From an uncultured Pirellulaceae bacterium (lineage in GTDB: Bacteria > Planctomycetota > Planctomycetia > Pirellulales > Pirellulaceae), in contig CAMYKF010000681.1 in assembly GCA_947258905.1 (NCBI GenBank), forward strand, positions 1-12,913: a stretch of DNA of 12,913 nt. The letters are read 5' to 3'. Positions 1-7,030 of this stretch are shown in pieces; position 1 is the first letter of the stretch; each line of letters begins with the position of its first letter. The notes under the pieces are model-generated. The model searched no databases. It was not told the DNA's origin and saw only the letters and a list, made by a program, of their open reading frames with translations. The translations under genes were made by a program, and so were the position numbers.

Positions 1-187
1 CGACCCCTTTTCTTCACCTTTTCTTCACCCCAAAGGGCCGTGGCCGGCAATTGACTCCCGACCCCTTTTCTTCCACCACCCCAAAGGGCCGTGGCCGGCA
101 ATTGACTCCCGACCCCTTTTCTTCACCTTTTCTTCACCCCAAAGGGCCGTGGCCGGCAATTGACTCCCGACCCCTTTTCTTCACCCC
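1..187. repeat. Tandem 51-58 bp intergenic repeat, three copies plus a partial fourth
   Basis: Copies occupy 1-58, 59-109, 110-167 and 168-187. Each starts with cgaccccttttctt and, when complete, ends with ggccggcaattgactcc. Copies 1 and 3 are 58 nt and essentially identical. Copy 2 is 51 nt because one of two cttcacctttt-like pyrimidine blocks is missing, and copy 4 breaks off after the first block. Each full copy contains GCCG-tggc-CGGC, which can form a small hairpin, next to a homopyrimidine block. Copy 1 begins exactly at the window edge, so the array may extend further left. There are no unique spacers between copies and no coding sense. It resembles the multicopy intergenic repeats of planctomycete genomes, but that resemblance is from memory. 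Confidence 0.9.
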
Positions 188-190
188 TTC

Positions 191-263
191 CAACTTTAAC
201 TGCCAGGCCAAAGGCTGCTGATGCAGTTTAAAGTTTAAGTTAAGGTTGAAGTTTACGTTAAGG
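191..263. repeat. AT-rich direct and inverted repeats before the sulfatase-like gene
   Basis: Two 15-bp direct repeats, aagttta(a/c)gttaagg, lie at 231-245 and 249-263. They differ at one base and are 18 bp apart start to start. AACTTTAACTGC at 192-203 is the reverse complement, with one extra base, of GCAGTTTAAAGTT at 224-236, so a stem of about 12 bp with a 20-nt loop can form. The block is clearly more AT-rich than its surroundings. It could be an operator or leader structure for the gene starting at 291, or simply low-complexity repeat expansion. The sequence alone does not decide. Confidence 0.55.
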
Positions 264-290
264 GGCCCAATTGAGCGAGTTGGCCAATCC

Positions 291-1520
291 ATGACACCCG
301 CCAATCCAGACCACCGCAGCGCCGTCGTATTGATGATCGACGGGCTCAGTCCCCGTTATCTGTCGCCATACGGCTGCACGTGGGCCGGGACACCGGCGCT
401 GGACTGGCTGGCGGCCGAGTCCATAACGTTTGAGCGTGCTGCGGCGGAAGCCACCGATCTGCCGTTGGCAACCCGATCGTTTCTCAGCGGGAGGCACCCT
501 CTGGCCTGCCAGGCAAACGAAGCTTATCCGGCACTGGCAGGCTGCCGTGAAGCGGGCGTGGACTGCTGGCTGCTGACCGACGATGTCCAACTGCAACAAT
601 CGCTGGAGGCCGGCCAATCTCCTCTGGCGGATTGTTTCGATCACGTCGTCGCGTTGTCGGCAGGCGCTGATTTTGCCGACCAACTGGCAGGCGAAATCGA
701 CGAGACCCATTTAGCCAATTGCTTTGCCCAGGTCTTGCAGGAACTGCCGCAGCGCTCCCCGCCGTTCCTGCTCATCGTGCATCTGACCAGCCTGTCCGGC
801 GTGTGGGATGCGCCCATGGCACTCCGCGAAAAGCACCGCGATGAAGAAGACCCGGACTTGCCGGAATTGGTCCGGCCGCCCAATTTTTCCAGCGAAGATG
901 CTGCCATCGATCCAGACGAGATTCACGGATTCACTTGCGCGTATGCCGCACAGCTGGAAACACTGGATACGTGTCTGGACGTGTTGCTGGAGGAAGCCCG
1001 ACAGGATGGCATGCTGGACAACATGCTGGTTTGCGTATCGGGGCTTAGAGGCTATCCGCTGGGGCATCATGGTTGGGTCGGACAGCACACGGATCATTTA
1101 TTCAGCGATGCGACCAGCGTGCCGTTGTTTCTGCGAATCCCGCATTTCACTGCCGGACCATTTCGCGCGCATCAACTCGTCTCGCCGCGACAGATTGTGC
1201 CGTGGATCGCCGACTGGTTGACCGGCCAATCCGAAACTGCGGAAGACGAAGCCTTGCCCTCACTGGAATGCCGGGTGACCATTGGCGAAACGACGCGAAC
1301 CATCACAACACCTGCCTGGCTGATGATCGATGACGGCGAGACCCAGCGGCTGTTTGTCAAACCCGACGACCGCTGGGACGTCAATCCGGTGCAGGATCGA
1401 TGTCACTGGATTGTGGAAGAGTTGCTGCAACTGATCGAATTGGCCAGTGGCCAACTGGCCAATGACGAGCCGCTGGCAGTCGGTTCGCTAGCGGACGAAC
1501 TCGTGTCGGGGCTGGGATAA
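291..1520 (+). CDS. Sulfatase-like (alkaline phosphatase superfamily) protein, catalytic motifs degenerate
   Basis: This 409-residue protein has the N-terminal strand and metal-site signature of the sulfatase/alkaline phosphatase fold: AVVLMIDGL (residues 11-19, Asp17), then LSPYG and TPALDWLA. The usual C-x-P-S-R sulfatase signature, whose Cys or Ser becomes formylglycine, is replaced by TDLPLATRSFLSGRHP (about 55-70), with no Cys in it. The later metal-binding S-D-H-G-E box is replaced by SGLRGYPLGHHG (250-261), so the Asp-His pair is missing although the following HTDHLFSDATSVPLFLR segment aligns well. It is therefore probably a sulfatase-fold protein with altered or lost chemistry. No signal peptide is evident, suggesting a cytoplasmic location. 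I chose ATG 291; the frame is open back to a TTG at 246, but that extension is translated repeat sequence. An exact substrate cannot be named. Confidence 0.75.
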   Translation: MTPANPDHRSAVVLMIDGLSPRYLSPYGCTWAGTPALDWLAAESITFERAAAEATDLPLATRSFLSGRHPLACQANEAYPALAGCREAGVDCWLLTDDVQLQQSLEAGQSPLADCFDHVVALSAGADFADQLAGEIDETHLANCFAQVLQELPQRSPPFLLIVHLTSLSGVWDAPMALREKHRDEEDPDLPELVRPPNFSSEDAAIDPDEIHGFTCAYAAQLETLDTCLDVLLEEARQDGMLDNMLVCVSGLRGYPLGHHGWVGQHTDHLFSDATSVPLFLRIPHFTAGPFRAHQLVSPRQIVPWIADWLTGQSETAEDEALPSLECRVTIGETTRTITTPAWLMIDDGETQRLFVKPDDRWDVNPVQDRCHWIVEELLQLIELASGQLANDEPLAVGSLADELVSGLG

Positions 1521-1614
1521 CTCGCGTAAACGTGAACTCAATCAGGGCCGGGAGGTCGCAATTCCAATCTGCCTAGGCGGTTGCGACACAGGCTGCTAGT
1601 ATCCGCGACCCAAT

Positions 1615-1648
1615 TCGCCGGTAACCATACGGCGAGCGATCGTTTTTT
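1615..1648 (+). terminator. Possible rho-independent terminator after the sulfatase-like gene
   Basis: TCGCCG (1615-1620) and CGGCGA (1630-1635) form a 6-bp stem around a 9-nt loop, followed after seven bases by a run of six T (1643-1648). The gap between stem and T-run is longer than usual, so termination would be weak. The element lies just before the ribosome binding site of the next gene and suggests the two genes are not a tight operon. Confidence 0.4.
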
Positions 1649-1656
1649 GTTCGGAC

Positions 1657-1663
1657 AAGGAAG
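1657..1663 (+). promoter_or_regulatory. Ribosome binding site that decides the TTG start of the 1313-residue gene
   Basis: AAGGAAG at 1657-1663 contains a Shine-Dalgarno core, AAGGA (1657-1661), seven bases before the TTG at 1669. No ATG occurs in this frame before the end of the signal peptide, so this site supports TTG as the start. The core also sits in the loop of a 5-bp hairpin, CGGAC (1652-1656) with GTCCG (1663-1667). Confidence 0.6.
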
Positions 1664-1668
1664 TCCGT

Positions 1669-4600
1669 TTGATCGAAGTGCGCTTGTATCCATGCAGATG
1701 CTCGGCCGGGCCCCGTTTCACGACAAGGAAGTGGGCGACCCGCTACCGGTACGTCATTAGCGCTGTCTTGCTGGTCGTTTTTGTTTTCGCGGGTCTGTTG
1801 CTGGCCTGCTCACCGGCGAATGCCCAGCGATTAAGGTCGCGGGGAGCCCGCGCGAACGGACCGTTTCAACCGGAACTCGTCAGGATCCGCGTGATCTGGG
1901 GCGGCGGCCAGCCACGAACCTGGGAAGGCCAGTTGCAACTGAGCGCGGGTAGTTTTGGCGAGCCCGCGCCGCTGGGCCTGGAGCCGGATGCCGGAGCGGC
2001 GATCCACCACTACGAAAACCGTATCGAGTTGCACGCGATTCGGTCCGCCGACTTTGCGGGATTTGACATCGACATCACCGCTCCGCGCAATGCCCGCTTG
2101 TCACTCGAGTTGGTCAGTGCCGAAGACCCCGGCAACCCGGTCTCACGCAGTCTCGACCTGGCTTCGTTACGCACCGACGGTGCACAGATCATGCTGGACG
2201 ATACGCAAAACCGGATTGATATCCAGCCTGCGCCGGGGAGTGCGATTCCGGTTTCCATCGAGCGATCGCATCTTGTATTCGACCCCGGCGAGACTTTTGA
2301 ATTCTCGATGTTGCCGATCGAATGGACGATGTCAAACGATCCGACCCTGCGGTTGCAGGTTGAATTGACCCGCGCGACCGATGGCGAGGCCTTGTGGAGC
2401 AATCAGTACAGCTTGCGGAGACGGGGAGTACGGGGCAAGTGGTCGCTGGATGTGCCGATGGCCATTCCGCTGCCGGCCGAGCAAGGCGTCTGTAACGTAC
2501 GTCTGACGCTGAGCGACGAGTCGCTGTCGTCCCGGCTCAATTTCAACCGGCCGATGCCCGAGCGGGATATCCAGCTGGTGGTTGTCGACCGACGGCGAGA
2601 CGACCCGGCGGACAACGCAGGGCTGACCGACGTCGCCATGTGGCAGGAAATCTACAACTCGGGACAGGAGCGCAGTCAATGGCTGGAACTGTTGCCGGAG
2701 ATCCAGCCGTTTAGGACCTCGTCGGAGGAAAACGCCTTGCGAAACACGGGCAATTCCACACGGGAATTTGACGGTCGCGAATTTACCGAGTTCGCTCCGG
2801 GGGGCTGGCAGGCGATTCCGCTTGCCGTCGACCAATTGCATCGTCCGCATATCGTAGAGATCGAGTATCTGGCAGATGGACCGATGGCGCTGGGCATCAG
2901 CGTCTTGCAGCCGGATGCGACGGGGCAAGTCGGGCCGTTCGGAGCCGATTCGGGAATCAGCATTCCCGAGGGAGCAACGAGCGGAGAACCCGCCGTGCGC
3001 AGGCACCGCATTTTCTTCTGGCCCAACCATGAAACGCCTTACTTGCTGTTTGCCAACCGGCATGCCGAGCGCGCCGCGTCGATCGGCACCATTCGTGTGC
3101 TGGCCGGACCGGAGCGTCTGGCCGAGACCTTGACCCCGGAATCGTCAGTGCCATCGCGGCAATACATGGCGTTTTACGAAAAGCCGTTGTTCGCGGATAA
3201 CTTCTCGGTCAGGCAACTCGTCGATCCGCAATCAGGCCAGCCGTGGCATGACTGGCAGTGGTTTCTGGAAGGCGCGGATCGCTGGACCCAGTATCTGAAA
3301 GCCAACGGTTACACCGGCGCGATGTTGCTGGTGGCCGGCGACGGCAGCGCACTGTATCCATCGTCCTTGTTGCAACCGACACCGCGTTTTGACAGCGGCG
3401 TATTTTCCACGACCGGTGCTGATCCGCTGCGCAAGGATGTCGTGGAGATGCTGTTGCGGGTGTTCGAACGGGAAGGGCTGACGCTGGTGCCCGTGCTGCA
3501 TTTCAACACGCCGCTTCCGGAACTGGAGAAAACGGGAACCGATACGAGGGCTACAGGCATTCAGCTGATTGATCTGCAGGGCAACACGCGAGTGGCTGCG
3601 TTTCGTGATTCCCCCACATCGATGTCGTTGTACAATCCGCTCGATCCGCGTGTCCAAACAGCGTATGACAACGTCGTGCAGGAATTTGCCGAGCGGTATC
3701 ACGGGCATACGTCGATCGGCGGCATCGGTTTCCTCATGTCACAGGATTCGGTGCAGGTGTTGCCTGGCCAGACGTGGGGTGTGGACCGTGATACGCTGTC
3801 GCGTTTTCAGGCCGTCCATGATCTTCCGACGGGCGACGAGCAGGACGCTGGGCAGGCCGTCGATTTTCTCTCCAGCCAGCAGCGTCCGGTGTGGCTGAAA
3901 TGGCGGCAGCAGGAAATCGGCAGCTGGCTGCAAGGTTGGAAACGGCACGCCGAATCGCTAAACAAGCAGGGCAAGGTGTTTTTGCTGGGTGGCGATCTGT
4001 TGCAAACGCAGGATGCATTTTCGGCGCTGGCCCCTTCGCTGCGTCGCACAAGCAGCATGTCCGACGCCCTTTCACGCATCGCCTTTCCGGTGCAGACGGT
4101 GGCCGAAGATCCGGATCTGGTTTTCCTGCAGCCATTCGAGATTGCGCCCGAGCAATCCCTGGCAGCCGCACGGCTGAACATTCACCTGGACCACGCGACG
4201 GATCAACGGCAGGTGTTTCGTGACATGAACGCAGCCGGCGTGCTGTTCTCGCACCGTTATTCATGGGCCCAATTTGACCAGCTGCAAAAACAAAAGCTGT
4301 TTGGCGTCGCGCAGAACCGGGCTTTGATGCGGTTGCAGCCACTGGTGCCCGGGGCGCAGTGGAATCGCAAGCGACTGGCCGACGGTTTGATGCAATGCGA
4401 TGCGCGTTACCTGATTGACGGAGGATGGCTGGCGAATCTCGGTCAGGAACAGCATCAGGCCAGCTTGATTGAACAATTTACGCGTCTGCCAGCGGTTCCG
4501 TTTGCCGATGTAGACAACGCCTCGGGACCCGATGGCGAAGCGAGGTCCGCCAATGGCGTGGTGGTGCGTCAGGCCGTCGTCGAGGGAGCCAACTACTTTT

Positions 4601-5610
4601 ATGTACTTAATCCGACGCCGTGGAAGGCCCGGGTCACGATCCAGTTGTCGGGGCGGCAAACCGTGATTGAATCGCTGGGCACTCATGAGTTCACGTTTGA
4701 TCTGGAAAGCGATCTGCCTCAGGTATCCTTCGAGATCGAACCGTTCGACATGCGGGCCGGTTACGTTGACGAATCGATCGGCCTCGAAGGGTTCAGCGTT
4801 GAATTGCCCGAGCATGTGGCCAGCGACCTGCAGGATCGATTGAATTCACTAATCGCACGGGTCAGTCGGGCGGAACAAGCCGCTCCAATCGACGTGCTCA
4901 CCAATCCAGGCTTCGAAGTCGGCGACACGACCGACGATCCTGCCGGGTTCGGCTGGTACTATGACAGCCGCCTGAACGAGCGGGTCACGCCGCGTCGCGA
5001 CGGTTCGGTACAGGGCGAGTCGGTCTTGACTTTGACCAGTGATGGCGATCCAACCTGGATTCGCAGTAACGAATTCGCCATCCCCGAAACGGGGCGTCTG
5101 TCTGTTTCGGTGATGCTGCGGACCGACCAGCCGGATGTCCAGCCGCCGTTGCGTATTTCGGTACAGGGCAGCGATGGCCGGCACGTGTACTATCGCTACG
5201 GCAATGTCGGTGGTGAGGAACGACGTGTGACGGACCAGTGGCAGGAATTCGCGGTGCACTTCGACGACTTGCCATTGCCGGGCGACCAGCCCGTGCAAAT
5301 CGGGTTCGACCTGATGGGTGCCGGACAGGTGGATATTGACAGTGTGCGGGTTTACGACCGCTGGCTGGACGAGCAGGACGGTCGTGCCCTGACCCAGCTG
5401 CTGGCGCTGGCGGGTTTCCAGCTGAACAATCGCCAGAACGCCGATCGTTGCCGACGCATTCTGGACAGCTATTGGCCACGTTTTCTCGATCAGTTCTTTC
5501 CGGAGGAAACCGCCCAGCCTCCCGCCGAAGTGATCGCCAACGAGTCTGGCGAAAATCGTTCACCGCGTTCTTCGACGGTGCCCCAGGACGCGGTCCAGCC
5601 GCGGCGCTAG
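1669..5610 (+). CDS. Large exported protein with glycoside-hydrolase-like barrel and C-terminal carbohydrate-binding-like domain
   Basis: The 1313-residue product starts with a basic n-region, a hydrophobic core (about 29-46) and a probable signal peptidase site at ANA-Q (52/53). LLAC at 44-47 is an imperfect lipobox, so lipid attachment is a minor alternative. Residues 65-300 look like beta-rich extracytoplasmic domains. Residues 525-920 resemble a TIM-barrel glycoside hydrolase-like region (GYTGAMLLVAGDGSALYPS, then LTLVPVLHFNTPLP, YNPLDPRVQTAYDNVV and ERYHGHTSIGGIGF), but I could not identify a convincing catalytic Glu pair. Residues 1075-1232 (TNPGFEVGD to DIDSVRVYD) match the jelly-roll pattern of CBM4/9-like domains. 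The tail has a CRRILDSYWPRFL segment, which I recall from other large planctomycete proteins. It probably acts on or binds polysaccharide outside the cytoplasm. A TTG start is used (see 1657-1663). Substrate unknown. Confidence 0.8.
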   Translation: MIEVRLYPCRCSAGPRFTTRKWATRYRYVISAVLLVVFVFAGLLLACSPANAQRLRSRGARANGPFQPELVRIRVIWGGGQPRTWEGQLQLSAGSFGEPAPLGLEPDAGAAIHHYENRIELHAIRSADFAGFDIDITAPRNARLSLELVSAEDPGNPVSRSLDLASLRTDGAQIMLDDTQNRIDIQPAPGSAIPVSIERSHLVFDPGETFEFSMLPIEWTMSNDPTLRLQVELTRATDGEALWSNQYSLRRRGVRGKWSLDVPMAIPLPAEQGVCNVRLTLSDESLSSRLNFNRPMPERDIQLVVVDRRRDDPADNAGLTDVAMWQEIYNSGQERSQWLELLPEIQPFRTSSEENALRNTGNSTREFDGREFTEFAPGGWQAIPLAVDQLHRPHIVEIEYLADGPMALGISVLQPDATGQVGPFGADSGISIPEGATSGEPAVRRHRIFFWPNHETPYLLFANRHAERAASIGTIRVLAGPERLAETLTPESSVPSRQYMAFYEKPLFADNFSVRQLVDPQSGQPWHDWQWFLEGADRWTQYLKANGYTGAMLLVAGDGSALYPSSLLQPTPRFDSGVFSTTGADPLRKDVVEMLLRVFEREGLTLVPVLHFNTPLPELEKTGTDTRATGIQLIDLQGNTRVAAFRDSPTSMSLYNPLDPRVQTAYDNVVQEFAERYHGHTSIGGIGFLMSQDSVQVLPGQTWGVDRDTLSRFQAVHDLPTGDEQDAGQAVDFLSSQQRPVWLKWRQQEIGSWLQGWKRHAESLNKQGKVFLLGGDLLQTQDAFSALAPSLRRTSSMSDALSRIAFPVQTVAEDPDLVFLQPFEIAPEQSLAAARLNIHLDHATDQRQVFRDMNAAGVLFSHRYSWAQFDQLQKQKLFGVAQNRALMRLQPLVPGAQWNRKRLADGLMQCDARYLIDGGWLANLGQEQHQASLIEQFTRLPAVPFADVDNASGPDGEARSANGVVVRQAVVEGANYFYVLNPTPWKARVTIQLSGRQTVIESLGTHEFTFDLESDLPQVSFEIEPFDMRAGYVDESIGLEGFSVELPEHVASDLQDRLNSLIARVSRAEQAAPIDVLTNPGFEVGDTTDDPAGFGWYYDSRLNERVTPRRDGSVQGESVLTLTSDGDPTWIRSNEFAIPETGRLSVSVMLRTDQPDVQPPLRISVQGSDGRHVYYRYGNVGGEERRVTDQWQEFAVHFDDLPLPGDQPVQIGFDLMGAGQVDIDSVRVYDRWLDEQDGRALTQLLALAGFQLNNRQNADRCRRILDSYWPRFLDQFFPEETAQPPAEVIANESGENRSPRSSTVPQDAVQPRR

Positions 5611-5626
5611 TCACGGTGACTGTACA

Positions 5627-5680
5627 ATGGCCTTCCCAGGCCGTCGATCGCGTCCTTCCCCGGCGGCCTGGGAAGGCCAT
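5627..5680. terminator. Perfect 16-bp inverted repeat, likely terminator or mRNA-end hairpin
   Basis: ATGGCCTTCCCAGGCC (5627-5642) is exactly complementary to GGCCTGGGAAGGCCAT (5665-5680), with a 22-nt loop between. It begins 17 nt after the stop codon of the 1313-residue gene. No T-run follows at once; the first T-rich stretch (ctttttc, from about 5709) is almost 30 nt downstream. It may end or stabilise the upstream mRNA, or act as a leader structure for the fasciclin gene 180 nt downstream. Confidence 0.6.
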
Positions 5681-5848
5681 CGCACTGGCTAAACAAGGCT
5701 TGGAAATCTTTTTCAAAAATCTTTTCCGGAATCTGAATCCGGATCCCGACGGGCGGCGAAAGCCCTCTCATGTAAGCGGGAGATCGGCGGTCAATGGTGA
5801 TCGCCAGACCCGTCCCGCAATCAAATCAGGCAACCCCTCAGACAAAAC

Positions 5849-5853
5849 AAGGG
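5849..5853 (+). promoter_or_regulatory. Ribosome binding site of the fasciclin gene
   Basis: AAGGG lies eight bases before the ATG at 5862. It fixes the start at the signal peptide, although the reading frame is open without a stop back to about 5448. Confidence 0.6.
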
Positions 5854-5861
5854 AAATCAAG

Positions 5862-6392
5862 ATGTCGAAAACGATCGTAACTACCTGCTGTGCTTTGGTT
5901 CTGTTCGCCACCTCCGCTGTATCGGCTCAATGCCCGTCACAGCAGCGTGAGATGACCACTTCCATCGCGGCTACCTCGGTCAGCCACGCTCAGGAAGCAG
6001 ACATTGTCACAACCGCCGTCAACGCCGGCAGCTTCAAAACTCTGGCCGCTGCCCTGACCGAAGCCGGTTTGGTTGAAGCTCTGCAAGGCGAAGGCCCCTT
6101 CACCGTATTTGCTCCCACCGACGACGCCTTTGCCGCACTGCCCGCCGGCACCGTCGAAGAACTGCTGAAGCCCGAAAATCGCGAAAAACTGCAAGCCATT
6201 CTCACGTACCACGTTGTATCCGGCAAAATCATGGCTGGAGACGTACTTAACGCCATGGAAGTTGAAACCCTGCAAGGCTCCAAGGCCCCAATCGGTTTGA
6301 CGATCGGCGGTGCAAACATTATCAAGACAGATATCAACTGCACCAACGGAGTCATCCACGTCATCGACGCGGTGATCCTGCCTCCTCAGTAG
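5862..6392 (+). CDS. Secreted fasciclin (FAS1) domain protein
   Basis: This 176-residue protein has a signal peptide (MSKTIVTTCCALVLFATSAVSA, cleavage likely after Ala22) and then a single FAS1 domain. The H1 box is GPFTVFAPTDDAFAALP (78-94), the Tyr-His motif lies in LTYHVVSGK (114-122, Y116 H117), and the H2 box is NGVIHVIDAVILPP (162-175). FAS1 domains mediate adhesion or protein-protein contact outside the cell and have no known enzymatic activity. At about 130 residues the domain is full length. The gene is followed after 68 bp by an ECF sigma factor and then an RskA-like anti-sigma factor, with no obvious terminator between. In mycobacteria the SigK/RskA pair controls the fasciclin proteins MPT70 and MPT83, so this protein is a good candidate target of its neighbours. 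The start is set by AAGGG at 5849. Confidence 0.92.
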   Translation: MSKTIVTTCCALVLFATSAVSAQCPSQQREMTTSIAATSVSHAQEADIVTTAVNAGSFKTLAAALTEAGLVEALQGEGPFTVFAPTDDAFAALPAGTVEELLKPENREKLQAILTYHVVSGKIMAGDVLNAMEVETLQGSKAPIGLTIGGANIIKTDINCTNGVIHVIDAVILPPQ

Positions 6393-6460
6393 TTGATGGC
6401 GGAACGGTGGCTCCTGTCACCATGTTGCTAATATTAACCCCATCGAGTCGCACAGATTTG

Positions 6461-7030
6461 ATGACCGAGTTGTCAGAATCCCTGTTGCAACGAATTGGCA
6501 GTGGCGACAAGTCCGCGGTATCCGATTGTCTTGATCGGTACGGCGGACTTGTTTGGTCACTGGCACGTCGCTTCACCAGTTCCCAGGCAGACGCCGAAGA
6601 CGCGGTGCAGGAGATTTTTATCTCGCTGTGGAAGTCGGCTCAGCGATTCGATCCTGCCAAGGCCTCGGAGGTCACCTTTGTGGCCATGGTGGCCCGCCGC
6701 CGCCTGATTGACCTGAACCGCAAACGTCAGTCAGCCGCTGCGGTTTCGTCACAGTCTCTGGACTCGGTCGAGCCGGCCGCGCTGAACGATCCGACCGATA
6801 GCGTTTCGATCAACGATGAAGCGGCTCAGGCACTACAGGTACTGAACGAATTGCCTGATGAACAGGCGCAGGCCATCAAGTTGTCCGTGTACAGCGGATT
6901 GACCCATAACCAGATCGCCGAACGGATGGGATTGCCGTTGGGCACCATCAAAACCCATATCCGTCGCGGGCTGGTCAAGGTCCGCGATCGACTGAAACCC
7001 GTGATCGCAGACCAGGGAGGGCAAGTGTGA
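6461..7030 (+). CDS. ECF-family RNA polymerase sigma factor (SigK-like pairing with RskA)
   Basis: This 189-residue protein has sigma region 2 at about 25-90 (RYGGLVWSLARRF, then AEDAVQEIFISLWKSAQRF and VAMVARRRLIDLNRKRQ) and region 4 at about 123-178. Region 4 contains the helix-turn-helix LTHNQIAERMGLPLGTIKTHIRRGL, which reads the -35 element. The two are joined by a 30-residue acidic linker, and there is no region 3, as expected for ECF factors. I chose ATG 6461 because family members begin shortly before the LLQRIGSGD segment; in-frame GTG 6407 and ATG 6422 would add 18 or 13 unconserved residues. No clear Shine-Dalgarno precedes 6461. The stop codon overlaps the start of the anti-sigma gene, indicating co-translation and co-regulation with it. 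Confidence 0.93.
   Translation: MTELSESLLQRIGSGDKSAVSDCLDRYGGLVWSLARRFTSSQADAEDAVQEIFISLWKSAQRFDPAKASEVTFVAMVARRRLIDLNRKRQSAAAVSSQSLDSVEPAALNDPTDSVSINDEAAQALQVLNELPDEQAQAIKLSVYSGLTHNQIAERMGLPLGTIKTHIRRGLVKVRDRLKPVIADQGGQV
7015..7020 (+). promoter_or_regulatory. Ribosome binding site of the anti-sigma gene, inside the sigma factor gene
   Basis: GGGAGG lies within the last codons of the sigma gene, nine bases before ATG 7030. Together with the TGATG stop/start overlap it points to translational coupling, and it favours ATG 7030 over the GTG at 7027. Confidence 0.6.

Noticed and set aside
1..187. CRISPR array
   Set aside because: The repeats abut directly with no unique spacers, the unit is too long, and no cas genes are present.
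2332..3063. Long antisense ORFs under the 1313-residue gene, for example 2332-3063 and 4985-5716 on the minus strand
   Set aside because: They are frame shadows of a high-GC gene, with basic, Arg/Pro-rich low-complexity products and no domain sense.
5448..5861. Long N-terminal extension of the fasciclin ORF
   Set aside because: It overlaps the end of the upstream gene and the 16-bp stem. The ATG at 5862 has a ribosome binding site and is followed by a signal peptide.
6407..6460. Earlier sigma factor start at GTG 6407 or ATG 6422
   Set aside because: The added residues resemble nothing in ECF sigma factors, and the family start matches ATG 6461. This is not fully excluded.
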